DNA of 64,000 bases from JANNSX01 sp963741525 (lineage in GTDB: Bacteria; Pseudomonadota; Alphaproteobacteria; Rhizobiales; Hyphomicrobiaceae): the NCBI GenBank assembly GCA_963741525.1, contig CAVUIW010000022.1, forward strand, positions 62,001 to 126,000, given 5' to 3'. The notes under the pieces were generated by a model. It made no database searches, was not told the DNA's origin, and worked only from the letters and a program-made list of their open reading frames with translations. Positions 26,113 through 34,638 of this stretch are shown here, in pieces (the stretch's first letter is position 1; each line of letters starts with the position of its first letter). The position numbers and the translations under genes were made by a program.

Positions 26113-28374
26113 ATGACGACAGATGCCGATGCCCGCGCGCGCGCGTTCGAGGCCGGTGAACTGGCGGTTCGGCCAGTAAAGCCCAACACGGCGGTCCCGC
26201 CTGGGCGGGCGGCTCGGCTGCTTCGCGATGTGTCGAGCGGCCTCATCTCGGCGCTCATCACCATTGCCTACTGCATCTCGTTCGGCGCATTGCTCTTTCA
26301 AGGCGAACTCGCGGGCGGGTTGCCCCTTGGCCTTTCGGCGCTGCTGGCGGGCTCGGCGATCGCCGGCCTGATCGTCGCCTGGACGACAAGCCTCTCGCCG
26401 GCTTCCGCCGGTCCCGATACGCCAGCAGTTGCCGTCATGAGCGTGCTTGCAGGTTCAGTTGCCGGCCGGATCGCGGCCGATGGCGGCAGCACCGGGGACG
26501 CCATCGAGCATGTGCTGCTCGCCATCTCGCTCGCCACGTTGCTGACTGGTCTCGTGCTCTATGCGATCGGCGCCTTGCGGCTCGGTCAGCTGCTCCGCTT
26601 CGTGCCCTATCCGGTGATCGGCGGGTTTCTCGCCGCCTCGGGCTGGTTGCTGGTTGCGGGCGCCGTGGAGGCGGTGACCGGGATCGAGCTGTCGCTCGGC
26701 GCGTTGGGTGAGATCGAATTTTCCGCCAGTGTCGCCAAGCTCCTCGTGATGGCGGCGTTCGCCCTCATGTTGATCGTCGGCCGGCAATACTCGCAAAGCT
26801 ATTTCACGCTGCCGCTCGCCTTGTTTGGTTGCGCCCTGCTGCTCAACCTGGCGATTCGCTATGTCATCGGGCCGGACGAGGCGGGATGGTATCTCACCGG
26901 TCAGAGCGATCTCCATTTCTGGTGGCCGGCAGGTCATGCGCTATCGGGCGATGTGAGCTGGGGCGTCTTTCTCACCACGATCGCCGAGATCGGCGCGGTC
27001 GCCGGCGTCACGGCCATTGCGCTGCTGCTCGACGTCTCCAGCCTGGAGGTCTCGCGCGCCAAGGCTGCCGACCTCGATCGCGAGTTCCGCATGAACGGCC
27101 TCGCCAATGCCGCGGCCGCCATCTTCGGCGGTGTGGCCAGCAATCTCTCGCTACAGTCGAGCGTCCTCATCGAGGAGGCGGGCGGCGTGACGCGGCTCGC
27201 CGGCATCGTCTCCGCGCTGGCCATCGCCGCGGTGCTGATGCTCGGCGTCGACGTCGCGGGGCTGGTACCGTTGCCGTTGCTCGGCGGATTGCTCGTCTAC
27301 CTCGGCGTCCTCATGCTGATGCAGACCTTCGTGCGCGCGCCGGCCCAGCGCACATGGACAGAGTTGTTGCTCGCGCTTGCCATCATGCTGGTGATCCTGT
27401 GGTTCGGCTACCTCGTCGGCGTCATGCTCGGCATGGTCGGCGCCTGCCTGATGTTCGCCTTCTCCTACAGCCGCATCGGCGTCGTGCGCCGGCACCTGAC
27501 ACGCGCGCAATTCCAGTCGATCCTGGAGCGCAGCGCCGAGGAGAAAAAGCTTCTGTCGGAGGAGGGCGCACGTATTCATCTTTTTTGGCTGTCGGGTTTC
27601 GTTTTTTTCGGATCCTCCAACAGCGTCTTCGAGGAAATCCGCCGCGCGATCGACACGCAGACAGCCCCGCCGATCCGGATGATCATCCTGGATTTGGGCG
27701 GCGTCACCGGCTTCGACACCTCGGCGATCCTCTCCCTCGTCAAGTTGCGCAACTATTGCCGGGAGCATGAGGTCGAGCTGGTGCTCGCCGGGGCCAGCGC
27801 TAACGTCCAGGCCGCCCTCGACAGCTCGGCCTTCCTGCAGACCGCAGAGCGGCTGAGGGTCTTCCCCACCCGCAACGAGGCGCTCGAATGGTGCGAGGAT
27901 ACGATACTCGACGAGCGGGCGCTGGGCGTCCGGGACCGCGCGAACTTCGAGGCCTGGATCGCCAAGGCCTTCGAGGCCGAGGATGCCGCCGAGCGTATCG
28001 TCGTCTACTTCGACCGGCGCGAGGTCGCCGCCTTCACGACGATCTTCGTGCAGGGCGAGGCGCCCGACACCATCGATCTGGTGGCGGCCGGCCGGCTCGC
28101 GATCACGGTTCTGGACGAGTCCGGCCGGGAGGTGCGCATCCGCTCGATGGCGGGGCAGACGGTGGTGGGCGAGATGGGTTTTTTCCGCTCGATGCCCCGT
28201 TCGGCGAAAGTCTCAGCCGAAACCGACGCTGTGCTCTACACGCTGACCCGCGCCAACATGGAGCGCATGCGCCAGGAGGAACCCGAGCTCGCCTTCGCGT
28301 TTCAGGCTTTCATCATCCGGACCCTCGCCGACCGCGTCGAGTTCGCCAATCGCGAGATTTCCGCGCTGGTTTGA
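26113..28374 (+). CDS. SulP family anion transporter with STAS and cyclic-nucleotide-binding domains
   Basis: 753 residues from the ATG at 26113 (AAGAAGG upstream; a GTG at 26086 is possible). Residues about 40-440 form the SulP membrane domain (SPASAGPDTPAVAVM). About 480-590 is a STAS domain (IRMIILDLGGVTGFDTSAILSL). About 610-740 is a cyclic-nucleotide-binding fold (EVRIRSMAGQTVVGEMGFF and RSAKVSAETDAVLYTL). It probably moves an inorganic anion or small dicarboxylate under control of a cytoplasmic ligand. A class III cyclase is encoded at 36.6 kb; a link is only speculation. Confidence 0.9.
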   Translation: MTTDADARARAFEAGELAVRPVKPNTAVPPGRAARLLRDVSSGLISALITIAYCISFGALLFQGELAGGLPLGLSALLAGSAIAGLIVAWTTSLSPASAGPDTPAVAVMSVLAGSVAGRIAADGGSTGDAIEHVLLAISLATLLTGLVLYAIGALRLGQLLRFVPYPVIGGFLAASGWLLVAGAVEAVTGIELSLGALGEIEFSASVAKLLVMAAFALMLIVGRQYSQSYFTLPLALFGCALLLNLAIRYVIGPDEAGWYLTGQSDLHFWWPAGHALSGDVSWGVFLTTIAEIGAVAGVTAIALLLDVSSLEVSRAKAADLDREFRMNGLANAAAAIFGGVASNLSLQSSVLIEEAGGVTRLAGIVSALAIAAVLMLGVDVAGLVPLPLLGGLLVYLGVLMLMQTFVRAPAQRTWTELLLALAIMLVILWFGYLVGVMLGMVGACLMFAFSYSRIGVVRRHLTRAQFQSILERSAEEKKLLSEEGARIHLFWLSGFVFFGSSNSVFEEIRRAIDTQTAPPIRMIILDLGGVTGFDTSAILSLVKLRNYCREHEVELVLAGASANVQAALDSSAFLQTAERLRVFPTRNEALEWCEDTILDERALGVRDRANFEAWIAKAFEAEDAAERIVVYFDRREVAAFTTIFVQGEAPDTIDLVAAGRLAITVLDESGREVRIRSMAGQTVVGEMGFFRSMPRSAKVSAETDAVLYTLTRANMERMRQEEPELAFAFQAFIIRTLADRVEFANREISALV

Positions 28375-28410
28375 TCCGTGCGTTCGCGGGTCGGCGGAGT
28401 GGTTGGGGCG

Positions 28411-28662
28411 TTACTCGAGCTCATCAAGCGGCCGGTCTTTGGCCGCCTCGCCCATCTCTTCGCCATCCTCGTCGTCATCCTCGGCGACAGGAATGGCATA
28501 GGCGCCGCCCAGCCAGCGCGCGAGATCGACATCGGCGCAGCGCTTCGAGCAGAAGGGCCAAACGCCTTCGACGGCCGGCGTCGCACAGACGGGGCAGGCG
28601 CCGCCGCGCTTGGCGGGCACCGGGTTTGCCAGCTTGTCCGTTGGTTCAGTCCGTCTCGCCAT
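28411..28662 (-). CDS. yacG: DNA gyrase inhibitor YacG (zinc protein)
   Basis: 83 residues. A zinc site is visible as CPVCATPAVEGVWPFCSKRC, followed by ADVDLARWLGGAYAIP, the YacG signature, and an acidic tail (AEDDDEDGEEMGE). YacG binds the GyrB C-terminal region and inhibits gyrase. It overlaps the end of maf by 17 bases in the conserved infA-maf-yacG order. Confidence 0.93.
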   Translation of the reverse strand: MARRTEPTDKLANPVPAKRGGACPVCATPAVEGVWPFCSKRCADVDLARWLGGAYAIPVAEDDDEDGEEMGEAAKDRPLDELE

Positions 28663-29389
28663 CGCCGAGCTTCAGCCAGTTGAAGTAGATGGGCATGCCG
28701 TGATCGGCGAGCATACTCACCGTCTCGAACAGCGGCAGGCCGACGACATTGGTGTAGGAGCCGGTGATCTTCTGCACGAAGGAGGCCGCGACCCCCTGGA
28801 TGGCATAGCCGCCGGCCTTGCCGCGCCACTCGCGCGAGGCGACATAGGCATCGATCTCCTCGCTGGTGAGATGCTTGAAGCGCACGCGCGTCGTCACCAG
28901 TTTCTTGCGGACCGTTCCGTCCGGCAGGATGAGGTGCACGGCGGTGTGGACCTTGTGCTGGCGGCCGGAGAGCAGCCGCAGCGTCGCCACCGCCTCCTCG
29001 ACAAATTGCGGCTTGACGAGGATCCGCCGGCCATGGGCGACCACCGTGTCGGCCGCGAGAATGAAGGCGTCGGCGAGCTCGGCATGGTTCTCGATCTGCC
29101 GCTTGGCGGCTTCGGCCTTCTCGCGGGCAACGCGCTTGGCATAGGCGTCCGGCCGCTCGCCCTTCTCCGGCGTCTCGTCGATCGAGGCGGGGCGCATGGC
29201 GTCGGGCTCGATGCCGACCTGGGCGAGCAGTGCCAACCGGCGCGGGCTGGCGCTGGCAAGGACAAGCTTCGGGCGGAGCCCCGCGCGCCGTCCGACGGGC
29301 TTCGTCTGCGCCCGGCGTTGGCGCAGCGACGCCAGGCCCCGGAAAGGCTTACTTGAAGCGATAGGTGATACGTCCCTTGGTGAGGTCAT
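28646..29389 (-). CDS. maf: Maf-like nucleotide pyrophosphatase
   Basis: Core starts at LVLASASPRRLALLAQVGIEPD and runs through DTVV (AADTVVAHGRRILVKP) and GKAGGYAIQG to FNWLKLGD, full Maf/septum-formation length. Members hydrolyse non-canonical nucleoside triphosphates. The only standard start is ATG 29389, which gives a basic 38-residue leader and a 41-base overlap with infA; a rare start closer to the core is possible. Middle gene of infA-maf-yacG. Confidence 0.9.
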   Translation of the reverse strand: MTSPRDVSPIASSKPFRGLASLRQRRAQTKPVGRRAGLRPKLVLASASPRRLALLAQVGIEPDAMRPASIDETPEKGERPDAYAKRVAREKAEAAKRQIENHAELADAFILAADTVVAHGRRILVKPQFVEEAVATLRLLSGRQHKVHTAVHLILPDGTVRKKLVTTRVRFKHLTSEEIDAYVASREWRGKAGGYAIQGVAASFVQKITGSYTNVVGLPLFETVSMLADHGMPIYFNWLKLGDGETD

Positions 29390-29567
29390 ATGGCGTCATC
29401 TCGACCTGAACCTTGTCGCCGACGAGCACACGGATGCGGTTCTTGCGCATCTTGCCGGCGGTATGCGCGATGATCTCGTGCCCGTTCTCGAGCTTAACGC
29501 GAAACGTCGCGTTGGGCAGCAGCTCGGTCACAAAGCCCGGGAACTCAAGTAGCTCTTCTTTCGCCAT
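29349..29567 (-). CDS. infA: Translation initiation factor IF-1
   Basis: 72 residues from the ATG at 29567 (MAKEELLEFPG), the usual length. A single OB-fold: VTELLPNATFRVKLENG, AHTAGKMRKNRIRVLVGDKV, TKGRITYRFK. IF-1 binds the 30S A site during initiation. First gene of the infA-maf-yacG block. Confidence 0.97.
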   Translation of the reverse strand: MAKEELLEFPGFVTELLPNATFRVKLENGHEIIAHTAGKMRKNRIRVLVGDKVQVEMTPYDLTKGRITYRFK

Positions 29568-29630
29568 AGACCCTCGCGAGAGCGGGTTCAGTTCAAGCAA
29601 ACTCAAGAACCAGCTCTAAATTCTTGGCTT

Positions 29631-29738
29631 GGAGCACGTTCTGACGGCGAACCGGCGTCCACTTCGCCTGAACGTGCCCGGTTTTGGTTAGGGCAGGTTC
29701 TTAGGGCGAACCGGCGTCCACTTCGCCTGAACGTGCCC
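29631..29738. repeat. Tandem pair of REP-like hairpin repeats
   Basis: A 34-base unit starting GGCGAACCGGCGTCC and ending GAACGTGCCC occurs identically at 29646-29679 and 29705-29738 (59-base period). The first copy is flanked by GGAGCACGTTC, so GCACGTTC/GAACGTGC and GGCGAA/TTCGCC form a near-perfect hairpin. It fills the 250-base gap between infA and the phosphatase gene. The rest of that gap (29739-29817) holds a CAAAATC...GATTTTG inverted pair and no gene. Confidence 0.75.
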
Positions 29739-29817
29739 AGAGTTCGGTTCGGCGCCGACAATGGGCGGGGGAACGGGCAAAATCAAGCCACGCAGGCACG
29801 ATTTTGGGTGCGCCAGG

Positions 29818-30276
29818 TCAGACGCTTGGGCCGCCGGCGAGGCCGAAACGCTTGCGGATACGCTGGAAAAGCTGATCGCGGAGCGCACGGTAGGCATCCA
29901 GCACCTGCTCGCGCGAGCCTTGCGTGAGGCTCGGATCGAGGGTTGGCCAGTACTCGACGTCGACCGCCATGGTACGGGTCAGCTCCAGCGCTTGGTGATG
30001 CGCCTCGGGTGACAGCGAGACGATGACGTCGAATGAGGTGTCGTTGAGATCGCGTATGGCGTGCGGCGTATGCTCGCTCACATCGATGCCGATCTCCTCC
30101 ATGACCTCATTGATGAAGGGGTCGGGCTCGCCCGCCCTGACGCCGGCCGAGGCGACATACACCCGGTGGCCGGCGAGGTGGCGCAGGATGGCGGCGGCCA
30201 TGGGCGAGCGGACGGCGTTCATGGTGCAGGCGAAGAGCACGGCGCCTGGTAGCTCCTCGGCCCTCCCTTCCGCCAT
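29818..30276 (-). CDS. Low-molecular-weight protein-tyrosine-phosphatase family protein
   Basis: 152 residues. FACTMNAVRSPMAA is the C-x5-R phosphate loop of LMW phosphatases and ArsC-type arsenate reductases. VDVEYWPTLDPS holds the later Asp-Pro. DDTSF-like signatures specific to arsenate reductase are not evident. In related genomes this gene lies between UPF0262 and infA, as here, so the assignment to that conserved block is firm although the physiological substrate is not known. Confidence 0.85.
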   Translation of the reverse strand: MAEGRAEELPGAVLFACTMNAVRSPMAAAILRHLAGHRVYVASAGVRAGEPDPFINEVMEEIGIDVSEHTPHAIRDLNDTSFDVIVSLSPEAHHQALELTRTMAVDVEYWPTLDPSLTQGSREQVLDAYRALRDQLFQRIRKRFGLAGGPSV

Positions 30277-30302
30277 TTGCCCACCCCTCAGCCCGAACGG
30301 GC

Positions 30303-30794
30303 TCAGCCCTTCCAGTGCAGCGCGCAGACCAGCGTGAACAGCCGCCGCGCCGTCGGAAAATCGACCGTGATCTTGCCCTTGAGGCGGTCCTGGAGAAGCC
30401 GGCTTCCCTCGTCGTGGAGCCCGCGCCGGCCCATGTCGATCGCCTCGATGCGGCTGACGGGCGCGGTCTTGATGGCCTGGAAGTAGGACTCGCAGATCAT
30501 GAAGTAGTCCTTGACGATGCGACGGAAGGGCGAGAGCGAGAGCAGATGGGTCGCCAGCGCCGGGTTGCCGGCGGTTCCGACGCTGAACACCAGCCGATCC
30601 TCGGACATCGAGAGCAGCAGCGCATAGGGGCCGTCGTCACGGCCATTTAGCGCGAAGGTATTGCCTTCGAGGAGATCGTAGATCGCCACTTCCCGCTCGT
30701 GCTCGATGTCGGGCGTGCCTCGGCCGAGAGAGGCCTCGTCGAGCCTGATCTCGATCAGCCGGGCCATCGGGAGCGGGACTGCGTCATCGCTCAT
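30303..30794 (-). CDS. UPF0262 family protein
   Basis: 163 residues from the ATG at 30794; an earlier ATG pair at 30827/30824 would overlap the DUF2948 gene. The body (IEIRLDEASLGRGTPDIEHER, SPFRRIVKDYFMICESYF and DMGRRGLHDEGSRLL) matches UPF0262, an uncharacterised alphaproteobacterial family. It lies 10 bases after the DUF2948 stop and 26 bases before the phosphatase start, as part of a leftward run with infA. No function is known. Confidence 0.85.
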   Translation of the reverse strand: MSDDAVPLPMARLIEIRLDEASLGRGTPDIEHEREVAIYDLLEGNTFALNGRDDGPYALLLSMSEDRLVFSVGTAGNPALATHLLSLSPFRRIVKDYFMICESYFQAIKTAPVSRIEAIDMGRRGLHDEGSRLLQDRLKGKITVDFPTARRLFTLVCALHWKG

Positions 30795-30804
30795 GGCGGC
30801 CGGA

Positions 30805-31281
30805 TCAGGGCTTTGCCGGGTCATCACCCGAGGGGTGCGACGGCTGGTTGCGCGTGCGCCACGCCGGACCCAGATCCTTGAACTCGGCCTCGATGCATTC
30901 GACGTCGAGTTGGATCGCGGACCCGCCGGCGAAGACGAGTGTTACCCGGCCGGCCGGCTCCTCGGTCGCCTCGAACTGAATGGCGAGCAGCTCGAGGATG
31001 TCCCGCTTGGCCTCCAGGCGGATGTTTTGCAGGCGGGCCCTGTGAACGCGCTCGAAGCGGAGCGCCGATTGCCGTCGCTCCCGGTTGGCGGCTTTGCCGT
31101 TTGGTGTCCCGTGCGCTTTCACCCAATCGAAGCGGTTCAACACCAGCGCCATTCGCTTCTCCTTGGGCAGATAGGCCATGTCGCCGACCTTCAATACCGC
31201 ATCCTGAAGATGGGCGGAGATGACGTCCAGATCGTCCTTGTCGAGGGCGATCAGCTTCAGGGGTTGGGCCGATTTTGACAT
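30805..31281 (-). CDS. DUF2948 family protein
   Basis: 158 residues from the ATG at 31281 (MSKSAQPLKLIALDKDD). LQDAVLKVGDMAYLPKEKRMALVLNRFDW is the family hallmark, followed by RRQSALRFERV and GGSAIQLDVECIEAEFKDLG. The family is alphaproteobacterial and uncharacterised, and usually sits near murA and hisD. Here hisD is not between it and UPF0262. The region upstream (31282-31430) is intergenic and divergent. Confidence 0.85.
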   Translation of the reverse strand: MSKSAQPLKLIALDKDDLDVISAHLQDAVLKVGDMAYLPKEKRMALVLNRFDWVKAHGTPNGKAANRERRQSALRFERVHRARLQNIRLEAKRDILELLAIQFEATEEPAGRVTLVFAGGSAIQLDVECIEAEFKDLGPAWRTRNQPSHPSGDDPAKP

Positions 31282-31430
31282 AAGAGTTGGTGGAATCCGA
31301 TTGGAGCGCCAGGAAGCTGCCCCGGTGATACTGGCTCGGCACAGGGGGTGCAACCATTCTCGCCCCTTTCAGTTGCCAGCGCGGGTCTTTGCCGCCAGTG
31401 TCCCGGCTGATTTGTCCTGGAGAGTTCACG

Positions 31431-32060
31431 ATGCGGTGCATACACCTCGGAGCCGTGGCTGCCCTAATCCTCGGCACCCTCGGCGGTTTGGCTCTGGCGG
31501 ACGAACAAGGCAAGAACTTCGTCCTATCCGTCGACGGCAAGGAGGTCGGTATCGACATCGGCGACACGCTCGAGGTCGATACGGCGGGTGGCCAGAAGAT
31601 CAAGCTGTCGTTGAAGCGTGCCGCCGAGGTGACACACCGGGGCGGCATGCTGAGCTTTTCGCATCGCGGCGATCTCGGGGTCTCCAACACCGACATCGAC
31701 AAGGATATCCGCCAGCATCTGCTAGCCACCGCCAACGGGACGATCATCATCGTTCAAGAATACGCCAGTCTCGACCCGACCTCGCTCTTGGAGCTGATGC
31801 TGACCAGTGTCACCGAAGAATCGGTGGCCGCCGGCGGCAAGATGACGAGGGCCGAGTCGAAGCGGGACGCCGGAGGCCGCGAGATCAAGGGCGTCAAGGC
31901 CGAGCTCATGAACGGCAGCGACAAGACCCATGTCGAGGTTTACACGCTGGGGACCACCGGCAAAGGGCTCGTCATCATCACGCAAATTGCCGACGACTAT
32001 CGCGACATCGACCAGGCAGTGCTCGATCTGTTCTGGAAGAGCGTGAAGCTGAAACTTTGA
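31431..32060 (+). CDS. Exported protein of unknown function
   Basis: 209 residues from the ATG at 31431 (GGAGAG upstream). A signal peptide (CIHLGAVAALILGTLGGLALA) precedes a soluble domain starting KNFVLSVDGKEVGIDIGD. No catalytic motif is recognised. The end is 10 bases from the stop of the convergent permease gene. Probably periplasmic. Confidence 0.68.
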   Translation: MRCIHLGAVAALILGTLGGLALADEQGKNFVLSVDGKEVGIDIGDTLEVDTAGGQKIKLSLKRAAEVTHRGGMLSFSHRGDLGVSNTDIDKDIRQHLLATANGTIIIVQEYASLDPTSLLELMLTSVTEESVAAGGKMTRAESKRDAGGREIKGVKAELMNGSDKTHVEVYTLGTTGKGLVIITQIADDYRDIDQAVLDLFWKSVKLKL

Positions 32061-32070
32061 TACGAGCGCT

Positions 32071-33444
32071 TTAGTAGGCACCTTTGCTGCTGGGCTTCAC
32101 GAACAGAAGCGTCAGGAGCCAGAACGCGAGAGCCGCCGCCGCGACGGCCGGCAGGCTCGCTGTGGTCCAGGCATAAGGGAATCGGCTCGCGAAGGTCAGC
32201 GGATTGAGCAGGAGCAGATAAGTCCCGCAGCCGGCCACCATGGCGATGAGCGCGACGGGATTGACGCCGCCCCAAAAGGCATAAGGCGAGGCCTCGCTGC
32301 GATCATAGATCCCCCGCAACGATAGTCGTTGCCGGCGGAGGAGGAAGTAGTCGGCGATTTGGATGCCTGAGATTGGCCCGAAGACGAGGCCGATGAAGGA
32401 TAGAAAGGTCGTGAAGTAGGTCTTGACCGGGCCGGCGAAAAAAATCGTCAAAATGAGAAGCGGCACCAAGCTCAAGAGGATAAGCGTGCTCCAGCCGAGC
32501 CGCTCGAGGCCCGGCGCCTGCTTCAGACCGAGTGCGGCCGCATAGGTGCCGGCGAGCACCGTGCCGAAATTCGAAAGCGCCACGATCGTAACGGCGATCG
32601 CGCCATAGACGGGGCCGCCGATGCCGACGAGCCAATCTGAAGGATCGGCCTGACCCAAGGCCAAGACCGCGGCGAGGCCGATGATGGCGAGCAGCGGAAC
32701 GGTGAGGCCGAGACCCGCCATCGAGGGCAGCACAGCGGCCGATGCGCGCGGCACCTGCCGGGCCATGGCGCCAAGATAGGCCCACCAGCCCAGATTGGTC
32801 GCAATCAGGATCTCGATGCCGGTCATGTAGTCCCACCAGGGATCGCCCGAGGCGTAGGCCGGCTTGGCGGCGGCAATGGTGTCCTGGTGGGTCGAGAGGA
32901 GCAGCCAGATCAGCGAGAGGCCGACGCCCAGCACGAACAGTACCAGCAGCTGACAGACGCGCTCGATCCCGGCTGCGCCATGACGCAGGATCGGGAAGCA
33001 GAGGAGCAGCGTCAGCGCTATGACGACGGGCACCAGCCAGGCCGCGTCGAGGCCGGCGAGCTTGACCAGGGTCGCGACATTATCGCCGAAGAAGACGAGC
33101 AGCGTCGCGTTCCAGCCGAGGATCGAGAGGTATTGCGGGATGATGACGGCGATGACACCGCGCCTGCCGAACTGAGGCACGGAGGCCGCGACCGAGTCGA
33201 TCGCATAGCGCGTCGATACGGGTACAACGGCGAGCGTCACGATCCCCATGCCGATCAACCCACCGGCGAGCATGGCCGTGGTGCCCGCACCCAGCGGCAA
33301 ATAGAGTCCGATCGCGCCGCCGATGATGAAGAACCAGGGCGCGGCGGCGGTGACCGCCAGCACGATCAGCAGGCGCGGCGCCGACCAGGTGCGTTCATGC
33401 CGCGTGAGCGGCCAGGTCGCTTCCGGGTGTTGCGCCTCCGCCAT
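32071..33444 (-). CDS. NCS1-type purine/cytosine permease family transporter
   Basis: 457 residues with about 12 membrane helices. APWFFIIGGAIGLYLPLGAG and GWWAYLGAMARQVPR fit the NCS1/cytosine permease group; FVGLVFGPISGIQIADYF-like sequence (FIGLVFGPISGIQIADY) is a strong family feature. Such proteins import nucleobases, hydantoins or related cyclic compounds with H+ or Na+. Its ATG overlaps the stop of a 56-codon membrane protein gene by one base, so the two are translationally coupled, downstream of the oxidoreductase and diaminopropionate ammonia-lyase genes. Confidence 0.84.
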   Translation of the reverse strand: MAEAQHPEATWPLTRHERTWSAPRLLIVLAVTAAAPWFFIIGGAIGLYLPLGAGTTAMLAGGLIGMGIVTLAVVPVSTRYAIDSVAASVPQFGRRGVIAVIIPQYLSILGWNATLLVFFGDNVATLVKLAGLDAAWLVPVVIALTLLLCFPILRHGAAGIERVCQLLVLFVLGVGLSLIWLLLSTHQDTIAAAKPAYASGDPWWDYMTGIEILIATNLGWWAYLGAMARQVPRASAAVLPSMAGLGLTVPLLAIIGLAAVLALGQADPSDWLVGIGGPVYGAIAVTIVALSNFGTVLAGTYAAALGLKQAPGLERLGWSTLILLSLVPLLILTIFFAGPVKTYFTTFLSFIGLVFGPISGIQIADYFLLRRQRLSLRGIYDRSEASPYAFWGGVNPVALIAMVAGCGTYLLLLNPLTFASRFPYAWTTASLPAVAAAALAFWLLTLLFVKPSSKGAY

Positions 33445-33614
33445 CAGCCGCTCCAGCCGAGCCAGATGAGGATCGCGGGGATGGCAATGGTGGTCGCACC
33501 TAGCGCGAGCCAGTCGCCAAAGGTCATTCCCGGATCGTCGACGGCCGCCTGCTCGACGGTCGTGATGCGAGCCTCGAGCTCTGGTGGAAGACGTGCCGGC
33601 GCGCGATCGTTCAC
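33444..33614 (-). CDS. Small membrane protein (56 residues) coupled to the permease
   Basis: A GTG at 33614 with GGGGA four bases upstream opens a 56-codon frame ending in TGA that shares one base with the permease ATG (TGATG). The protein has an N-terminal hydrophilic part (RLPPELEARITTVEQAAVDD) and a C-terminal membrane helix (LALGATTIAIPAILIWLGW). It fits a single-pass accessory subunit of the transporter. Position, ribosome site and overlap argue that it is real; no family is recognised. Confidence 0.66.
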   Translation of the reverse strand: MNDRAPARLPPELEARITTVEQAAVDDPGMTFGDWLALGATTIAIPAILIWLGWSG

Positions 33615-33630
33615 AGTGTCCCCGAGTTGC

Positions 33631-34627
33631 TCAAGCGAGCTTGACGATCTGCTTGCCGAAGTTTCGGCCCGAGAGCAGGCCGATAAAAGCCTCGGGCGCT
33701 GAATTCCAGACCCTCCGTGATGGACTCGCGATATTTGAGGTCGCCGCTGTCCGCGAGATCGCCCAGCTCTTTCAGCGCCTCTGGCCAGTAGCCCATATCA
33801 TCCGAACAGATGAAGCCTTGGATGGTCGCGCGGGCAACGAGCACGATGCGCATGTCGGGAAGCGGGGTCGGTGCGCCGTTGTAGGAAGCAATCAGCCCGC
33901 AGATGGCGACGCGCGCGAAATCGTTGACCTGGCCGATGCAGAGTTGGAAGGGTTCGCCGCCAACATTCTCGAACAGGCCGTCGATCCGTTTCGGAAGTGC
34001 CTTCTTCAGATCCTTGGCGAAGTGCGGCGATTTGTGATCGACGCAGATGTCGTAGCCGAGCTCCTTCACCGCATAGGCGCATTTCGCCGGGCCGCCTGCG
34101 ATGCCGACGGTGTGCGCTCCGGCGCGCTTGGCGAGCTGGCCGGCGACACTGCCGACGGCACCCGTCGCCGCCGAGACCACGACCGTCTCACCGGCCTTGG
34201 GCTTGATGATGCGGTTGATCCCGTACCAGGCGGTCACGCCCGGCATGCCGACGGCACCGAGATAGACAGATAGCGGGAATGAACGGAGCACGACCTGTCT
34301 GAGATCACTGCCGTTGCTCAGCGCATAAAGCTGCCAACCGCCAGAGCCGACGACGAGATCACCCGGCTTGAAGCGCTTGTTTTTCGAGGTCACGACCTCG
34401 CCGACCGTGCCGCCCTGCATGACGGCGTCGAGCGCCTGCGGCTCGGCGTAGGAGCGGCCCTCATTCAGGCGGCCACGCATGTAGGGATCAACCGAGAGGA
34501 AGAGCTGGCGGATGAGCACTTGGCCCTCGGCCGGCTCGGGAACCGGGCCTTCGATCAGTCGGAAATTCTCAGGCGATGGCATGCCCGTAGGTCGCGAGGC
34601 GAGTACGAAGGCCTTGTTGGTTGGCAT
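33631..34627 (-). CDS. NADP-dependent oxidoreductase (CurA/YncB-type MDR), one frameshift near the 3' end
   Basis: From the ATG at 34627 (GAGGAG upstream). Zinc-less MDR enzyme: LSVDPYMRGRL, GGTVGEVV, then AVGMPGVTAWYG and the cofactor motif VSAATGAVGSVAGQLAK, as in curcumin/2-alkenal reductases. The given frame runs to 33611 with an odd tail, but one extra base around 33700-33705 restores AFIGLLSGRNFGKQIVKLA and a stop at 33631, so the end is set there. It lies between the ammonia-lyase gene and the small membrane protein gene on the same strand; the reduced substrate is unknown. Confidence 0.83.
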
Positions 34628-34638
34628 AGGAAGTCTCC

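Noticed and set aside
9398..29738. CRISPR array made of the recurring hairpins
   Set aside because: Copies are dispersed over tens of kilobases, with no regular spacers and no cas genes.
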